64,000 bases of DNA. Source: Polyangiaceae bacterium. Its GTDB lineage: Bacteria > Myxococcota_A > Polyangia > Polyangiales > Polyangiaceae. The DNA is taken from the NCBI GenBank assembly GCA_025353725.1, contig JANXOF010000023.1, positions 186,001-250,000 of the forward strand, read 5' to 3'. Shown in pieces: positions 43,002 to 51,045 of this stretch (within the stretch, counting starts at the first letter, position 1; each line of letters begins with the position of its first letter). The position numbers and the translations under genes were made by a program. The notes under the pieces were generated by a model. The model made no database searches and was not told the DNA's origin. It saw only the letters and a list, made by a program, of their open reading frames with translations.

Positions 43002-43615
43002 AGCGAGGCGCGGCCGGTGACCTTTTTCCAGCTCGGACGCGCGCTTACCTTGGTCCACCAAGCGTGGACATGCGGAAACTTGGCGAGCGTCTCTTTGACC
43101 GGTGTACCCATGACGTATTCGACATAAGGCATAAAGCATATGTCGGCGATCGTAAACTGAGTTCCGGCGAAGAATGCGTGCTTCGCCAAGTTCGCATCCA
43201 TGATGGCGAGCGCCTTTTCGAGCCCCTTGCCTGCCGACTCCAACTTGGCCGGCTCCTGCGGAGTCTGCAGGATATGGTGATAAATGAACGTCATCGCGTG
43301 CGGCGTGAAGTTCGAGGTCTCGACGCTCATCCACTGTTCCATGAGCGCGCGACCTTGCGCGTCGCTCGGCACGAGAGATCCGCCGGCCTTTTCGTTGATG
43401 TAGCGACACATCGCTCGCGACTCGTACATCTTGAAACCGTCATCTTCGAGCGCGGGAAGCTGACCAAAGGGCTGACGCGCGAGGTACGCCGCCTGCTTGT
43501 GCTCACCCTTGGTGAAGTCGACAAGCATAAACTCGTGGGGGGTATTCGTCTCCGCAAGCGTTGTTAGGACTTTGCGCGTGCACGTGCTCATTGGATGTCC
43601 GAAAATTGACAGCAT
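42998..43615 (-). CDS. Glutathione S-transferase family protein
   Basis: A 205-residue GST. The N-terminal thioredoxin-like domain has STCTRKVLTTLAE (the active-site Ser/Cys region), the cis-Pro segment FGQLPALEDD and the glutathione-binding ESRAMCRYI. The C-terminal helical domain contains FTIADICFMPY (the N-capping box of GSTs). It conjugates glutathione or another thiol to electrophiles, or acts as a peroxidase. It overlaps the CHAT stop by 4 nt in convergent orientation. Confidence 0.88.
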   Translation of the reverse strand: MLSIFGHPMSTCTRKVLTTLAETNTPHEFMLVDFTKGEHKQAAYLARQPFGQLPALEDDGFKMYESRAMCRYINEKAGGSLVPSDAQGRALMEQWMSVETSNFTPHAMTFIYHHILQTPQEPAKLESAGKGLEKALAIMDANLAKHAFFAGTQFTIADICFMPYVEYVMGTPVKETLAKFPHVHAWWTKVSARPSWKKVTGRASL

Positions 43616-43851
43616 GGTTGGCCTCCTACGGTGAGGTCGCCTAGGCTACCACAAGCCGAAGGAACGGAGGCCGCGGCAAGCGGCCTCGCGTAAGGCGAGC
43701 TTGGACCTGAACGAGAGTGCCGGCCGCGCGGAAGCGAAGTGGAAATAGCGGTGTGCGCGCACGTGTGAGCGAGGCGACGACGCGCGCAGAGAGGTGGCTC
43801 GCCGGGCCGCGTGTGGCGACCTCCCCGTGCCCTGCTAGCGTAAAGGATATC

Positions 43852-44781
43852 GTGTCGTTGTCGCCATCGAGAAGCGGACTAGACCTCATCGTCACACTCG
43901 TGACGAGCTCGGTCTTGATGTCAGCGTGCGGCTTCGGCGGAGCCGGAAGCGCGGCACCGAACGGGGTGGACGGGTGGACGGCAACCCTGGATGCGGGCGG
44001 CAGCGACAAATCGAGAAACGGCGAACCCGCTGACGCCGCGGTGGCGGAACGTCCGAGCGACGTGACTGCTGCGAACGCACCTGCGGTTGCTAGCGACGTC
44101 GTTTTTTCGTATGCAATCGGGCGAAATCGGACGGTTTACCGCTTCGATTTGACCACAAAGAGCTTTACACCGTTGCCCTCGGCGGGATGTCCGACAGGCG
44201 GAGAGACGGCGGTTTTTACGGACGGCTCAGTGTATTTTACATCCTCGAACAACCGAGGGCTATTTCGGCTTACAGCGACGGGATGCGACGAGATAAATTA
44301 CGGAGGCACCTTTCCAATCGCTCTCGGTACGGCGCCGAAAGGAACGCGGTCGGATACTCACGAGGCTCTCGTCGGGTACGACGGCAACGACTACGTTGAA
44401 GTCAATACGACCACGGGTCTCGTCTCGGTGGTGACAGCGGCCGCGCTCGGCGACTTACGCCCGAGCGGCGACGTGGTCGCCATCGGGACACGCGGGTTCC
44501 TTGCCGCCGCATCGGGTAAGGGGTCCGGGCTCCTCGCGTGTCCGACGAACGGTGATTGCATCGTCGAGGTTGATTTGAAAACGGGCCGCCCTTTGGGCAC
44601 GCTTACGCATCTTCCCGGGCTTTCGATCGAAGGGCTCGCGCGCGGCCACCAGCAACTTATCGTGTATTGTGCCGACGGCATCCTTCGATCGTACGACACG
44701 GCGACGAAGCTTTTCCCGCTCACAATCGCCACATCCCCCGCGACCGCAAGTTTTACCGGTGCGGGCTCTGCGCCAGAGTAG
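43852..44781 (+). CDS. Exported lipoprotein with a beta-propeller-like region
   Basis: About 309 residues from GTG 43852, which has AAGGA 4 nt upstream; the earlier frame is open but not signal-like. The lipobox is LMSAC. After a Gly/Asp linker come repeats such as FSYAIGRNRTVYRFDLTTKS, AVFTDGSVYFTSSNNRGLF and IVEVDLKTGRPLG, each a short propeller blade. It is of the same general type as the 28662-29672 lipoprotein but not closely similar. The function is unknown. Confidence 0.65.
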   Translation: MSLSPSRSGLDLIVTLVTSSVLMSACGFGGAGSAAPNGVDGWTATLDAGGSDKSRNGEPADAAVAERPSDVTAANAPAVASDVVFSYAIGRNRTVYRFDLTTKSFTPLPSAGCPTGGETAVFTDGSVYFTSSNNRGLFRLTATGCDEINYGGTFPIALGTAPKGTRSDTHEALVGYDGNDYVEVNTTTGLVSVVTAAALGDLRPSGDVVAIGTRGFLAAASGKGSGLLACPTNGDCIVEVDLKTGRPLGTLTHLPGLSIEGLARGHQQLIVYCADGILRSYDTATKLFPLTIATSPATASFTGAGSAPE

Positions 44782-44816
44782 CGGGCCAGACCAACGGGCC
44801 GGAGTAACGGGTTGCA

Positions 44817-45464
44817 TCACACCGCGACGACGTGACTCGCGGCGCGGAGCGCAGGCAAAACCTCGCCAATGCCATCGACGATGAACTGAACGGCGATCGC
44901 CGCGAGCATGAGCCCCATCACCCGCTCGAGGACCGAGAGTCCGGCCTTACCGAGCCTGCGCTCAGCCACCGCCGCGACAAGGAGGACCACGACAGTCGCG
45001 AGGGATGCGAGCGCAATCGCGACATAGATGGCCGTCTTTTGCCACACGGTATCGACCCCCGCCGACTGCATCATCGCATTCGCGATAGCGCCAGGGCCGG
45101 CGAGCATGGGAAACGCCAAAGGAAAGATCGCGATATCGTGACCTTGGCTCTCCGCGAGCTGCTCGGGGGATGACCGCTTGAGCGCCGGTTGGGCGCGTAG
45201 CATGTCGACGGCCATCAAAAAGAGAAGACAGCCGCCCGCGATGCGAAAGGCCCCTAAAGACAATCCGAAAAAGTTGAGGATCGCCTGCCCTATTGCGGCA
45301 AACACAGTCAGCGTGACAAACATAGCGGCACTGGCCACGATGGCCGTGCGGCGCCTCCGCGCAGGCGCGTAGCCGGCGGTCATCGCCAAATAGACAGGCA
45401 CGAGACCGAGCGGATCCGCCACCGAGAAAACGGCCGAGAACGCAGAGAGAACAGCCCTTAGCAC
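44817..45464 (-). CDS. MarC/UPF0056 family membrane protein
   Basis: A 215-residue integral membrane protein with six helices. Family marks include FSVADPLGLVPVYLAMT near the N terminus, the conserved FRIAGGCLLFLMAVDML and the loop FPLAFPMLAGPGAIANAM. MarC proteins are of unsettled function; the old link to multiple antibiotic resistance has been questioned. Length and topology are normal. Confidence 0.9.
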   Translation of the reverse strand: MLRAVLSAFSAVFSVADPLGLVPVYLAMTAGYAPARRRRTAIVASAAMFVTLTVFAAIGQAILNFFGLSLGAFRIAGGCLLFLMAVDMLRAQPALKRSSPEQLAESQGHDIAIFPLAFPMLAGPGAIANAMMQSAGVDTVWQKTAIYVAIALASLATVVVLLVAAVAERRLGKAGLSVLERVMGLMLAAIAVQFIVDGIGEVLPALRAASHVVAV

Positions 45465-45501
45465 GGCGCGACCCTAACGCGCCGCGGTCGTGGTGACCAT
45501 G

Positions 45502-46170
45502 TCATACAGACGATAAAGCAAGGTCAACGACCAGCGCGCGCGCGGCCTTGCAGCGTTTCGCGCTCAACTCGACACCAAGGGCATCAAGGCTCATCGCGTT
45601 GGCCACAGCGAGCGCTGTTCCGCGGCCGCAGAACGGGTCGACCACGACACGCGCGCCGACCTCGTCGCGGAGATATGAGCAAGCGACGCGGCAAGCGGTC
45701 ACCCCCATAGCGCGACTCCAAGGCATAAACCCAGCGTCGGGCAGGACGTCGGGCCCCGGCTTTTTCGCGGTCGCCCGCGGCGCATGTCCGACGCAGAGCA
45801 TATGAGACCAGCTCGGCCGACCGAACGAGATGGTTCCCGGCGGACGGCGGCACACGATCTTGTGCCAAAGGAGTACAGCTCCCGCCTCCTCTGCGGCCCG
45901 CAAGACGAGGTAGCTTTTATCAACGAGGGTATCTTCGCGGCGGACGTCACTTTGGAAGAAGACCGCGACTCCGGAGCGCGGAGTCCACGCGATGACGTCG
46001 CGTGCCGCCTTCACAAACCACGCTCGCCAGGCGTCGAACCCGAGGTCCGGGCGCTCGGAGATGTCAGGCAGCGACGTTACAACGCTCGCGTTGGGCGGCG
46101 CTTCGTTTTCGGACATCCACGCAAGCGACTCGGCCTGGACGACGGTTCGACGAGGCGCAGAGAGGGTCAT
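45502..46170 (-). CDS. DNA methyltransferase-like protein
   Basis: A 222-residue protein from ATG 46170. It has NASVVTSLPDISE near residues 28-39, at the place of the catalytic (D/N/S)PPY loop, and DPFCGRGTALAVANAMSL (about 178-195), the AdoMet-binding FxGxG motif with ALGVELSAKR following. The order (catalytic-type motif before SAM motif) is that of beta-class DNA N-methylases. The usual DPPY/TSPPY is altered to TSLPD, so activity on DNA is doubtful; a related RNA or DNA methylase is possible. It is divergent from the zf-PARP gene 55 bp away. Confidence 0.65.
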   Translation of the reverse strand: MTLSAPRRTVVQAESLAWMSENEAPPNASVVTSLPDISERPDLGFDAWRAWFVKAARDVIAWTPRSGVAVFFQSDVRREDTLVDKSYLVLRAAEEAGAVLLWHKIVCRRPPGTISFGRPSWSHMLCVGHAPRATAKKPGPDVLPDAGFMPWSRAMGVTACRVACSYLRDEVGARVVVDPFCGRGTALAVANAMSLDALGVELSAKRCKAARALVVDLALSSV

Positions 46171-46224
46171 TTGGATTGGCTCTATACGATGGTGAAGGTA
46201 AACGGGTGAGTACATAGAGGAACC

Positions 46225-46770
46225 ATGGCGAACATCATCGAAGTCGCGAAGTCTGGACGGGCGACCTGTCGGTCGTGCCGGAGCGCCATTCCAAAGGGCG
46301 ACCTCCGATTTGGTGAAGAGACCCCGAATCAGTTTGGTGAGCCTGGAGACCTTTCCTACCGGTGGCACCACCTCGCGTGCGCGGCGAGCAAGCTCCCCGA
46401 CGAGGTACGCGCGGCTCTCGCCGATTTCCAGGGTGAGGTTCCCGGACGTGACGCACTCGATCAAACGTTGGCGGCCGCGGTAGCCAACAAACCGCCTCCA
46501 TTTCCGCATGCCGACCGCGCACCGACGGGCCGTGCCACATGCCAAGGCTGTGGCGAAAAGCTCGCGAAGGGCGCGCTCCGCGTCGTCGTCGAGCGTGACA
46601 TCGAGCGCGGAATGACGGTCACGAAGGGCGCCGGGTACCTGCATCCTGCATGTGCCGCGGCTTACGTCGAAGAGCACGGCAGTACGCACGCGGAGCTCAG
46701 CGCTGGACTCGACGCGAATACACGCGGGCTTTCGGAAGACGACCGCACGGAGCTCTTCTCCCAAGTTTGA
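46225..46770 (+). CDS. Double PARP-type zinc-finger protein
   Basis: A 181-residue cytoplasmic protein made almost entirely of two zf-PARP domains. Finger 1 has Cys15, Cys18, His49 and Cys52, with the family context AKSGRATCRSCRSAIPKG and YRWHHLAC. Finger 2 has Cys106, Cys109, His140 and Cys143 (GRATCQGCGEKLAKGALRV, YLHPAC). In eukaryotic PARP1 and DNA ligase III such fingers recognise DNA nicks and ends. No catalytic domain is attached, so it may be a DNA-break sensor or adaptor (inference). It is divergent from the methylase-like gene. Confidence 0.85.
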   Translation: MANIIEVAKSGRATCRSCRSAIPKGDLRFGEETPNQFGEPGDLSYRWHHLACAASKLPDEVRAALADFQGEVPGRDALDQTLAAAVANKPPPFPHADRAPTGRATCQGCGEKLAKGALRVVVERDIERGMTVTKGAGYLHPACAAAYVEEHGSTHAELSAGLDANTRGLSEDDRTELFSQV

Positions 46771-46891
46771 CAGCAACGCTTCCGTTCGCCGCGGGTCGCG
46801 CACGCCACTTCGGAAATATTTTCGCCGAGCCGGATTCGTCGGCAAGTCGCCTTGCGCTTCCCTTTCCCCGCGGTAAGCCTACTTACCCTTG

Positions 46892-48613
46892 ATGACATCC
46901 AAACACATCTCATCCGCAGCTGTTCTCGCCACGCTTGCGCTCGCTGGTTGCGTCGTCGCCAATACCTCAGACTCGACGAACGCCGACGAGCAGGCCGCAA
47001 CCAGCGCGCCCTCCATCAAGCCCGGCCCCTTGGTGAACGCCGAAGATTCGTTCCGCTGTGACATCGAGGGAGTGACGGTCGCGCGGACGGTGAAGGACGT
47101 TCAAGACGTCGTGCGGTTCGCGGCACGAACCAAGCGGTCGCTGAAAGTGACGTCGTCGAAGCGCGGATCGCATAGCCACAATCCTCTGATTTGTCCGGAA
47201 ACGGGCGGCCTTGTCCTCGACGTGTCCGAGCTCAAGACCCTTTCCGTCGACAGTGCACGTGGCATCGTCACGTCGGGCCCGGGCGCGACGCTCGACGAGG
47301 TCTTCGTCGCCGCCGCCGCGCGCGGCCTAAACGTCGAAATGATGCCTGATTATACGGGAATTTCAGTCGCGGGCGCCATCGCGACAGGAGCCCATGGCTC
47401 GACGCTGAGGAAGGCGTCGTCGGTCGCGTCACTGGTCACCGGAATGACGGTCGTTGACGGGCGGGGCGAGCTCCGCGTCTTCACCCCCACGGAGATTGCG
47501 GCAGGCGCGGTCCACGTCGGGTGGGCCGGAGTCGTGGTTTCCGTCGACTTGCGCGTCGCGCCCGAATTCAAGCTTCGCTACGGCGACGAAACCTGGAATG
47601 ACGAGCGACTCGAGTTAGAGGCCGAAAACCTCGTTCGCGCTCACGACTACGCGCGTATCCATTGGTGGCCCGAGCACCAACGCTACGTGCTCGACTACTT
47701 CGATAAAGTCTCCGTCACGACGCAGGGAAATGGAAAAAATGAGGGCTGGCAGCAATCAGGCGCACTCTCGGCCATCACGGGCAACCTTCCCTCTATCTTG
47801 ATGAACAACACCGGAACCGAAGACATTCAATGTGCCATCTCGGCCGTCCGGTCAGGCTTTTGGCTATCGAGCATCGCGGCCGTTGACACCCCCGATTCGA
47901 GCCATCCCGTCGGCACTTCGTACCAAATGCTTGGCGGAAGCTGCGCCCCGGGTACCTGCGCGTGGGACGGCGCTACGCGGGTCAAAACTCGGTCGATCGA
48001 GATCGCGTTCCCCCTCGTTCACCTGAAAGAGTGGATGGGCGACGTCCGTCAGATTCTTTCGAAAAACCGCGGGTGCTTCCCTCTGCTCGGCATCTACCTC
48101 CGCTTCTCCGCAGAATCGCCCGTCGCCCTCGACCTCGCCCAGGGCCACGACACGGTCATGTTCGAGATTCATGTGCTCGAAAACATCGACCCCGCGCGCT
48201 TCGAGGCCTCCGCGGCCGCCTACGCGGAGATTCAGCAGATGACCGTTGCAAAGTACACGGGGCGACCCCACTGGGGGAAGAACGAGGCTCCTACGTTCGT
48301 CGGCGTCGGCCCGCGCGCGTACGAGAAGTGGTCCGATTATGAAGCACTTCGGGCGTCGGTGGATCCTGACGGCCTCTTCGAGAACGCGTTCTGGCGAAAT
48401 ACGGCGATGGGCGCGGTCGTGGCCCACGCCCCAAGCTGCGCGGCACGACGCACGTGCATCTGCGCGTCGGACAGTGACTGCGGTGACAGTCGCTCGTGCG
48501 TCGCGGGCTTTACCTTCCCGGATACCCGCGTGTGCAGGAAGGCCGAAGGAACCGGTTGCTTGCGAGGGTACGAGTGCGCGAGCAACAACTGCTCGTTTTT
48601 CCAGTGTCGCTAG
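46892..48613 (+). CDS. FAD-dependent oxidase lipoprotein (aldonolactone oxidase-like)
   Basis: A 573-residue exported protein (lipobox LAGC). The FAD-binding PCMH domain covers about residues 55-225 with SSKRGSHSHNP, SGPGATLDEV, ISVAGAIATGAHG and VGWAGVVVSVDL. The C-terminal ALO-type domain ends with the marker PHWGKNEAPTF, as in L-gulono- and D-arabinono-lactone oxidases. A Cys-rich tail of about 60 residues (CAARRTCICASDSDCG, CLRGYECASNNCS) is added. It is therefore a cell-surface carbohydrate or lactone oxidase making H2O2, but the substrate is unknown. ATG 46892 follows a TTG. Confidence 0.85.
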   Translation: MTSKHISSAAVLATLALAGCVVANTSDSTNADEQAATSAPSIKPGPLVNAEDSFRCDIEGVTVARTVKDVQDVVRFAARTKRSLKVTSSKRGSHSHNPLICPETGGLVLDVSELKTLSVDSARGIVTSGPGATLDEVFVAAAARGLNVEMMPDYTGISVAGAIATGAHGSTLRKASSVASLVTGMTVVDGRGELRVFTPTEIAAGAVHVGWAGVVVSVDLRVAPEFKLRYGDETWNDERLELEAENLVRAHDYARIHWWPEHQRYVLDYFDKVSVTTQGNGKNEGWQQSGALSAITGNLPSILMNNTGTEDIQCAISAVRSGFWLSSIAAVDTPDSSHPVGTSYQMLGGSCAPGTCAWDGATRVKTRSIEIAFPLVHLKEWMGDVRQILSKNRGCFPLLGIYLRFSAESPVALDLAQGHDTVMFEIHVLENIDPARFEASAAAYAEIQQMTVAKYTGRPHWGKNEAPTFVGVGPRAYEKWSDYEALRASVDPDGLFENAFWRNTAMGAVVAHAPSCAARRTCICASDSDCGDSRSCVAGFTFPDTRVCRKAEGTGCLRGYECASNNCSFFQCR

Positions 48614-48759
48614 CGCGCGCGCGGTAAGAGGGGACGAAGCGTCCGAAATCCGCGCCGTGAACGAAATGTGAAAAATCTTCGTTCGCGGTGCGACGGTCGA
48701 CCCCCTGGGCGGCTCCTTGTTACGTAACCGGCACGAAGCCGAACAAGGAGTTCCAAACC

Positions 48760-49197
48760 ATGAAAATCACCTCTGTCGTGTTCGCCTCGCTCTTCGCTTG
48801 CATCGCTGTCGGATGTGCAGCCCCCGCCAGCGAGGGCACCGAGCAAAGCGCGAGCAAGCAGAGCGTTAGCGATTGCTTCGCGCTGAAGGTCGGCTCTCCT
48901 GAGTTCAACGCCTGCGTGAAGGAAGCCGCAAGTCAAGGCGCAGGCGGTGCGGCCACCGACGCCGGCCCGGTCAACCACGCCGACCCAGCGAACGACGCCG
49001 GCCCAGCGAACGACGTTGACCCGGTCAAGGGTGCGGGGCCATGGTGGACTCCGGCGACGGGGCCCGACTCTTGCCACGACAAGTGCGTCGTACGCACGGA
49101 TAAAGGCAACGGCGTAGTTGAAACCGTCACTCTTTCCAAGAACGGTTTCTGCACAGATAGCAACGGCGTTTCCACCGGCGTTTCCTGCGTACAATAG
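48760..49197 (+). CDS. Small Cys-containing lipoprotein
   Basis: A 145-residue lipoprotein with AAGGAG 9 nt before ATG 48760 and the lipobox IAVGC. The mature part has a linker with degenerate repeats of the type HADPANDAGPANDVDPV, then a C-terminal region with paired cysteines (DSCHDKCVVRTD, NGFCTDSNG, VSCVQ). A disulfide-bonded surface peptide is likely. The function is unknown. Confidence 0.7.
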   Translation: MKITSVVFASLFACIAVGCAAPASEGTEQSASKQSVSDCFALKVGSPEFNACVKEAASQGAGGAATDAGPVNHADPANDAGPANDVDPVKGAGPWWTPATGPDSCHDKCVVRTDKGNGVVETVTLSKNGFCTDSNGVSTGVSCVQ

Positions 49198-49330
49198 GAG
49201 GGCGGCGAAACACGAGACACGAAGCGCCCTCGACGTCAGCGTCGCGAATCACGGGACGCAAGGGTACCTCGATCGCTACCCACTCGCGAGACCGCGCGAC
49301 GGGGCTTAGAGAAACGGTTGAACCGAGCGG

Positions 49331-49359
49331 GTGAGTCGGATTCTCACCGGAATCCGGTG
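49331..49359. other. Overlapping inverted repeats upstream of 49449
   Basis: GTGAG at 49331-49335 pairs with CTCAC at 49343-49347. The 15-bp palindrome CACCGGA-A-TCCGGTG occupies 49345-49359. The two structures share bases and would be mutually exclusive in RNA. No matching riboswitch or terminator class is recognised. Confidence 0.45.
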
Positions 49360-49448
49360 GACGGCTCACGGTTGCGGGGCGGGAGTTGCGCGCGGCGTCA
49401 TGCGAGTCGCCTCCCCGGAAGCGCGCGACCGGTGGTACGGTCGGCCTC

Positions 49449-50162
49449 GTGGATCGCGTAGCTCTGGTTGCGAAGTTGGATAGGCTCCTCGGCATGCGGG
49501 GCGACCCGGTTAAAGGCCTCCCCGCCCTGGTTTGGGCCGAGGCGCTCGACGGAATCAACCGCGACCTGCTGCTCCGAGCCGTGATCGAGGTTGTGCGCTC
49601 GCGCTTGGTGCCGGAATGGGCGGACCGACGGAAGGATGACCGTCGGCCTCAAGCCGCCCTGGAAGCGGTTGAAGCGTGGCTCGCGGCGCCCAACGCGCCC
49701 GAGTCGCTCGCAGCGTGTAAGGCCACGGCAAAAGCCTGTACCGCCGCGCGGGGCGAGACCTTCGGTGACCAACACCGCGTCCCGGAAGCCGCGCGCGCGC
49801 TGGCTTGGGCCGTGGGTCCTAAGGAGGCCGCGCCGATTTTCGATGCCCTGGCCGCCGCCGAGGAGGAGCTGCTCGCTCGCATTGCGCTCATGTCCGAGTT
49901 TCATCTCGGGCCGCAGCAGCGCCGCAACATCGTCGACTCTTTGCGCAAAGTGCTCACGCCGCCGGACCCGAAAGTGGAAGAAAGCGGTTCCGCTAAAGTA
50001 CCGCAAGGTACCGCGCCGTACTCGGCCGACGGTCACTTCGAGCTCGGGCAAAGTCTGCTTCACAAGAAGTTTGGCGAAGTCCGCGTCACGAGCGTCGGCG
50101 AGACCTGGATCGAAGTCGAGCTACCCGACGGCAGCAAAAAGCGCCTCACTCATAAGCCGTAA
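49449..50162 (+). CDS. Helical protein with a small C-terminal beta domain (Imm5-like)
   Basis: About 237 residues from GTG 49449. The N-terminal 170 residues are helical and contain DRRPQAALEAVEAWLAAP, followed by an Ala-rich helix pair. This resembles the Imm5-type putative immunity proteins (RPxxAIEAAxAW pattern). The C-terminal 45 residues (FELGQSLLHKKFGEVRVTSV, then WIEVELPDGSKKRLTH) form a KOW/CarD-like beta domain often seen as a nucleic-acid or protein-binding add-on. No toxin gene lies next to it, so an immunity role is speculative. Confidence 0.5.
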   Translation: MDRVALVAKLDRLLGMRGDPVKGLPALVWAEALDGINRDLLLRAVIEVVRSRLVPEWADRRKDDRRPQAALEAVEAWLAAPNAPESLAACKATAKACTAARGETFGDQHRVPEAARALAWAVGPKEAAPIFDALAAAEEELLARIALMSEFHLGPQQRRNIVDSLRKVLTPPDPKVEESGSAKVPQGTAPYSADGHFELGQSLLHKKFGEVRVTSVGETWIEVELPDGSKKRLTHKP

Positions 50163-50245
50163 GCCGCAAACAGGAGTGAACCAAAAACCATCGATTCAAT
50201 CGAAATGATGCACTCGGTTGTAGTTACGTTAGGGCGAGTGAACGG

Positions 50246-50530
50246 ATGAGGGTTGAATCGGTCCGCCTTAAGAATTTTCGTGCGTTTCGGGATGTTCACA
50301 TGCGGGATATTCCTGGATTTTGCGTACTCATTGGTGCAAACGGAGCAGGAAAAAGCACACTCTTCTCCGTATTTTCGTTCCTCCGTGATGCGATGACAAC
50401 GAATGTTACGACGGCACTGGGCCGGCTCGGTGGCAGTCGTGGCTTCCAGAAAGTTCGCTCGCGGGGCGCTGACGGTCCCATCGAGATAGAGCTCAAGATT
50501 CGGGTTGACCTTGGGCGCTCAAAGCAAAGT
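50246..50530 (+). pseudogene. 5' part of an AAA-family ATPase gene
   Basis: The frame starts MRVESVRLKNFRAFRDV and has a perfect Walker A, GANGAGKST, as in RecF/SMC/OLD-like ATPases (AAA_15/AAA_21). It then reads SRGADGPIEIELKIRVD and degenerates; the coding frame ends at 50569. The rest of the ATPase (Q-loop, signature, Walker B) is absent. It is directly followed by the remains of a DUF4276 gene, the usual partner of such ATPases. The true junction is near 50505-50535. Confidence 0.7.
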
Positions 50531-50534
50531 CTGA

Positions 50535-50953
50535 GTAATACGAAAGATACGAGGGTGGAGGCTTCCTAATTCCGCATTCGTCATCCTCCGTGACCAGGAC
50601 GCCGCAGAGTGCGTAGCTGTCAAATCGAAGCTAAAAAACAAGCCGCTCTCGCAGGCTGCGAATCGGCGTTAGTGCGTATCGCGTGTCGCGAGCTCGAAGC
50701 CTGGATTGTCGGCGATTGGAACGCGCTCGCGGCCGCGTTTGACCGCTCAGAACTTCGCGCTCAGGCGCTCAAGGAGGTGCATAGAGCACCGGATCGGCTT
50801 GTTAGGCCAGTGGAGCAAATAAGAAAGTTCATCCCGCAGTACCAGAAGCGTGATGGCGCGCGGCGCGTCGGCGGCCTCCTCGACCCGAACACCAACCAAT
50901 CGGCAAGCTTCCGCGCATTCTGCAGCGGAGTCCAGAGGCTCGTCCGGAGCTAG
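50535..50953 (+). pseudogene. DUF4276 gene remnant with a frameshift
   Basis: The 5' part reads RGWRLPNSAFVILRDQDAAE, then CVAVKSKLK. It shifts frame within the A6 run at 50633-50638 and continues in the new frame as AALAGCESALVRIACRELEA, then WIVGDWNALAAAF, FIPQYQKRDGARRVGG and a normal C-terminal end. The motif VILRDQD and RIACRELEAW are typical of DUF4276, usually a partner of an AAA ATPase. The first part of the gene (about 70 codons) is missing. It is a decayed partner of the 50246 ATPase. Confidence 0.7.
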
Positions 50954-50987
50954 AAGAAAAGTCGTTCCGTCGACTTAAGCTTGGCCC

Positions 50988-51032
50988 TCGAACGCACGCG
51001 CTAGTTCAGCCTTCGAACGCACGCGCTAGTTC
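50988..51032. repeat. 25-bp-period tandem direct repeat
   Basis: TCGAACGCACGCGCTAGTTC occurs at 50988-51007 and again at 51013-51032. It lies in the gap between the DUF4276 relic and the J-domain gene. Only two units are present. Confidence 0.85.
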
Positions 51033-51045
51033 GGTGGCGTGCGCG

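Noticed and set aside
49331-49359. Hairpins considered as a known riboswitch
   Set aside because: No recognised riboswitch core is visible, and the downstream gene has no metabolic role.
50988-51032. Direct repeat considered as a CRISPR-like array
   Set aside because: Only two units with a 5-nt gap; there is no spacer of suitable length and no cas gene.
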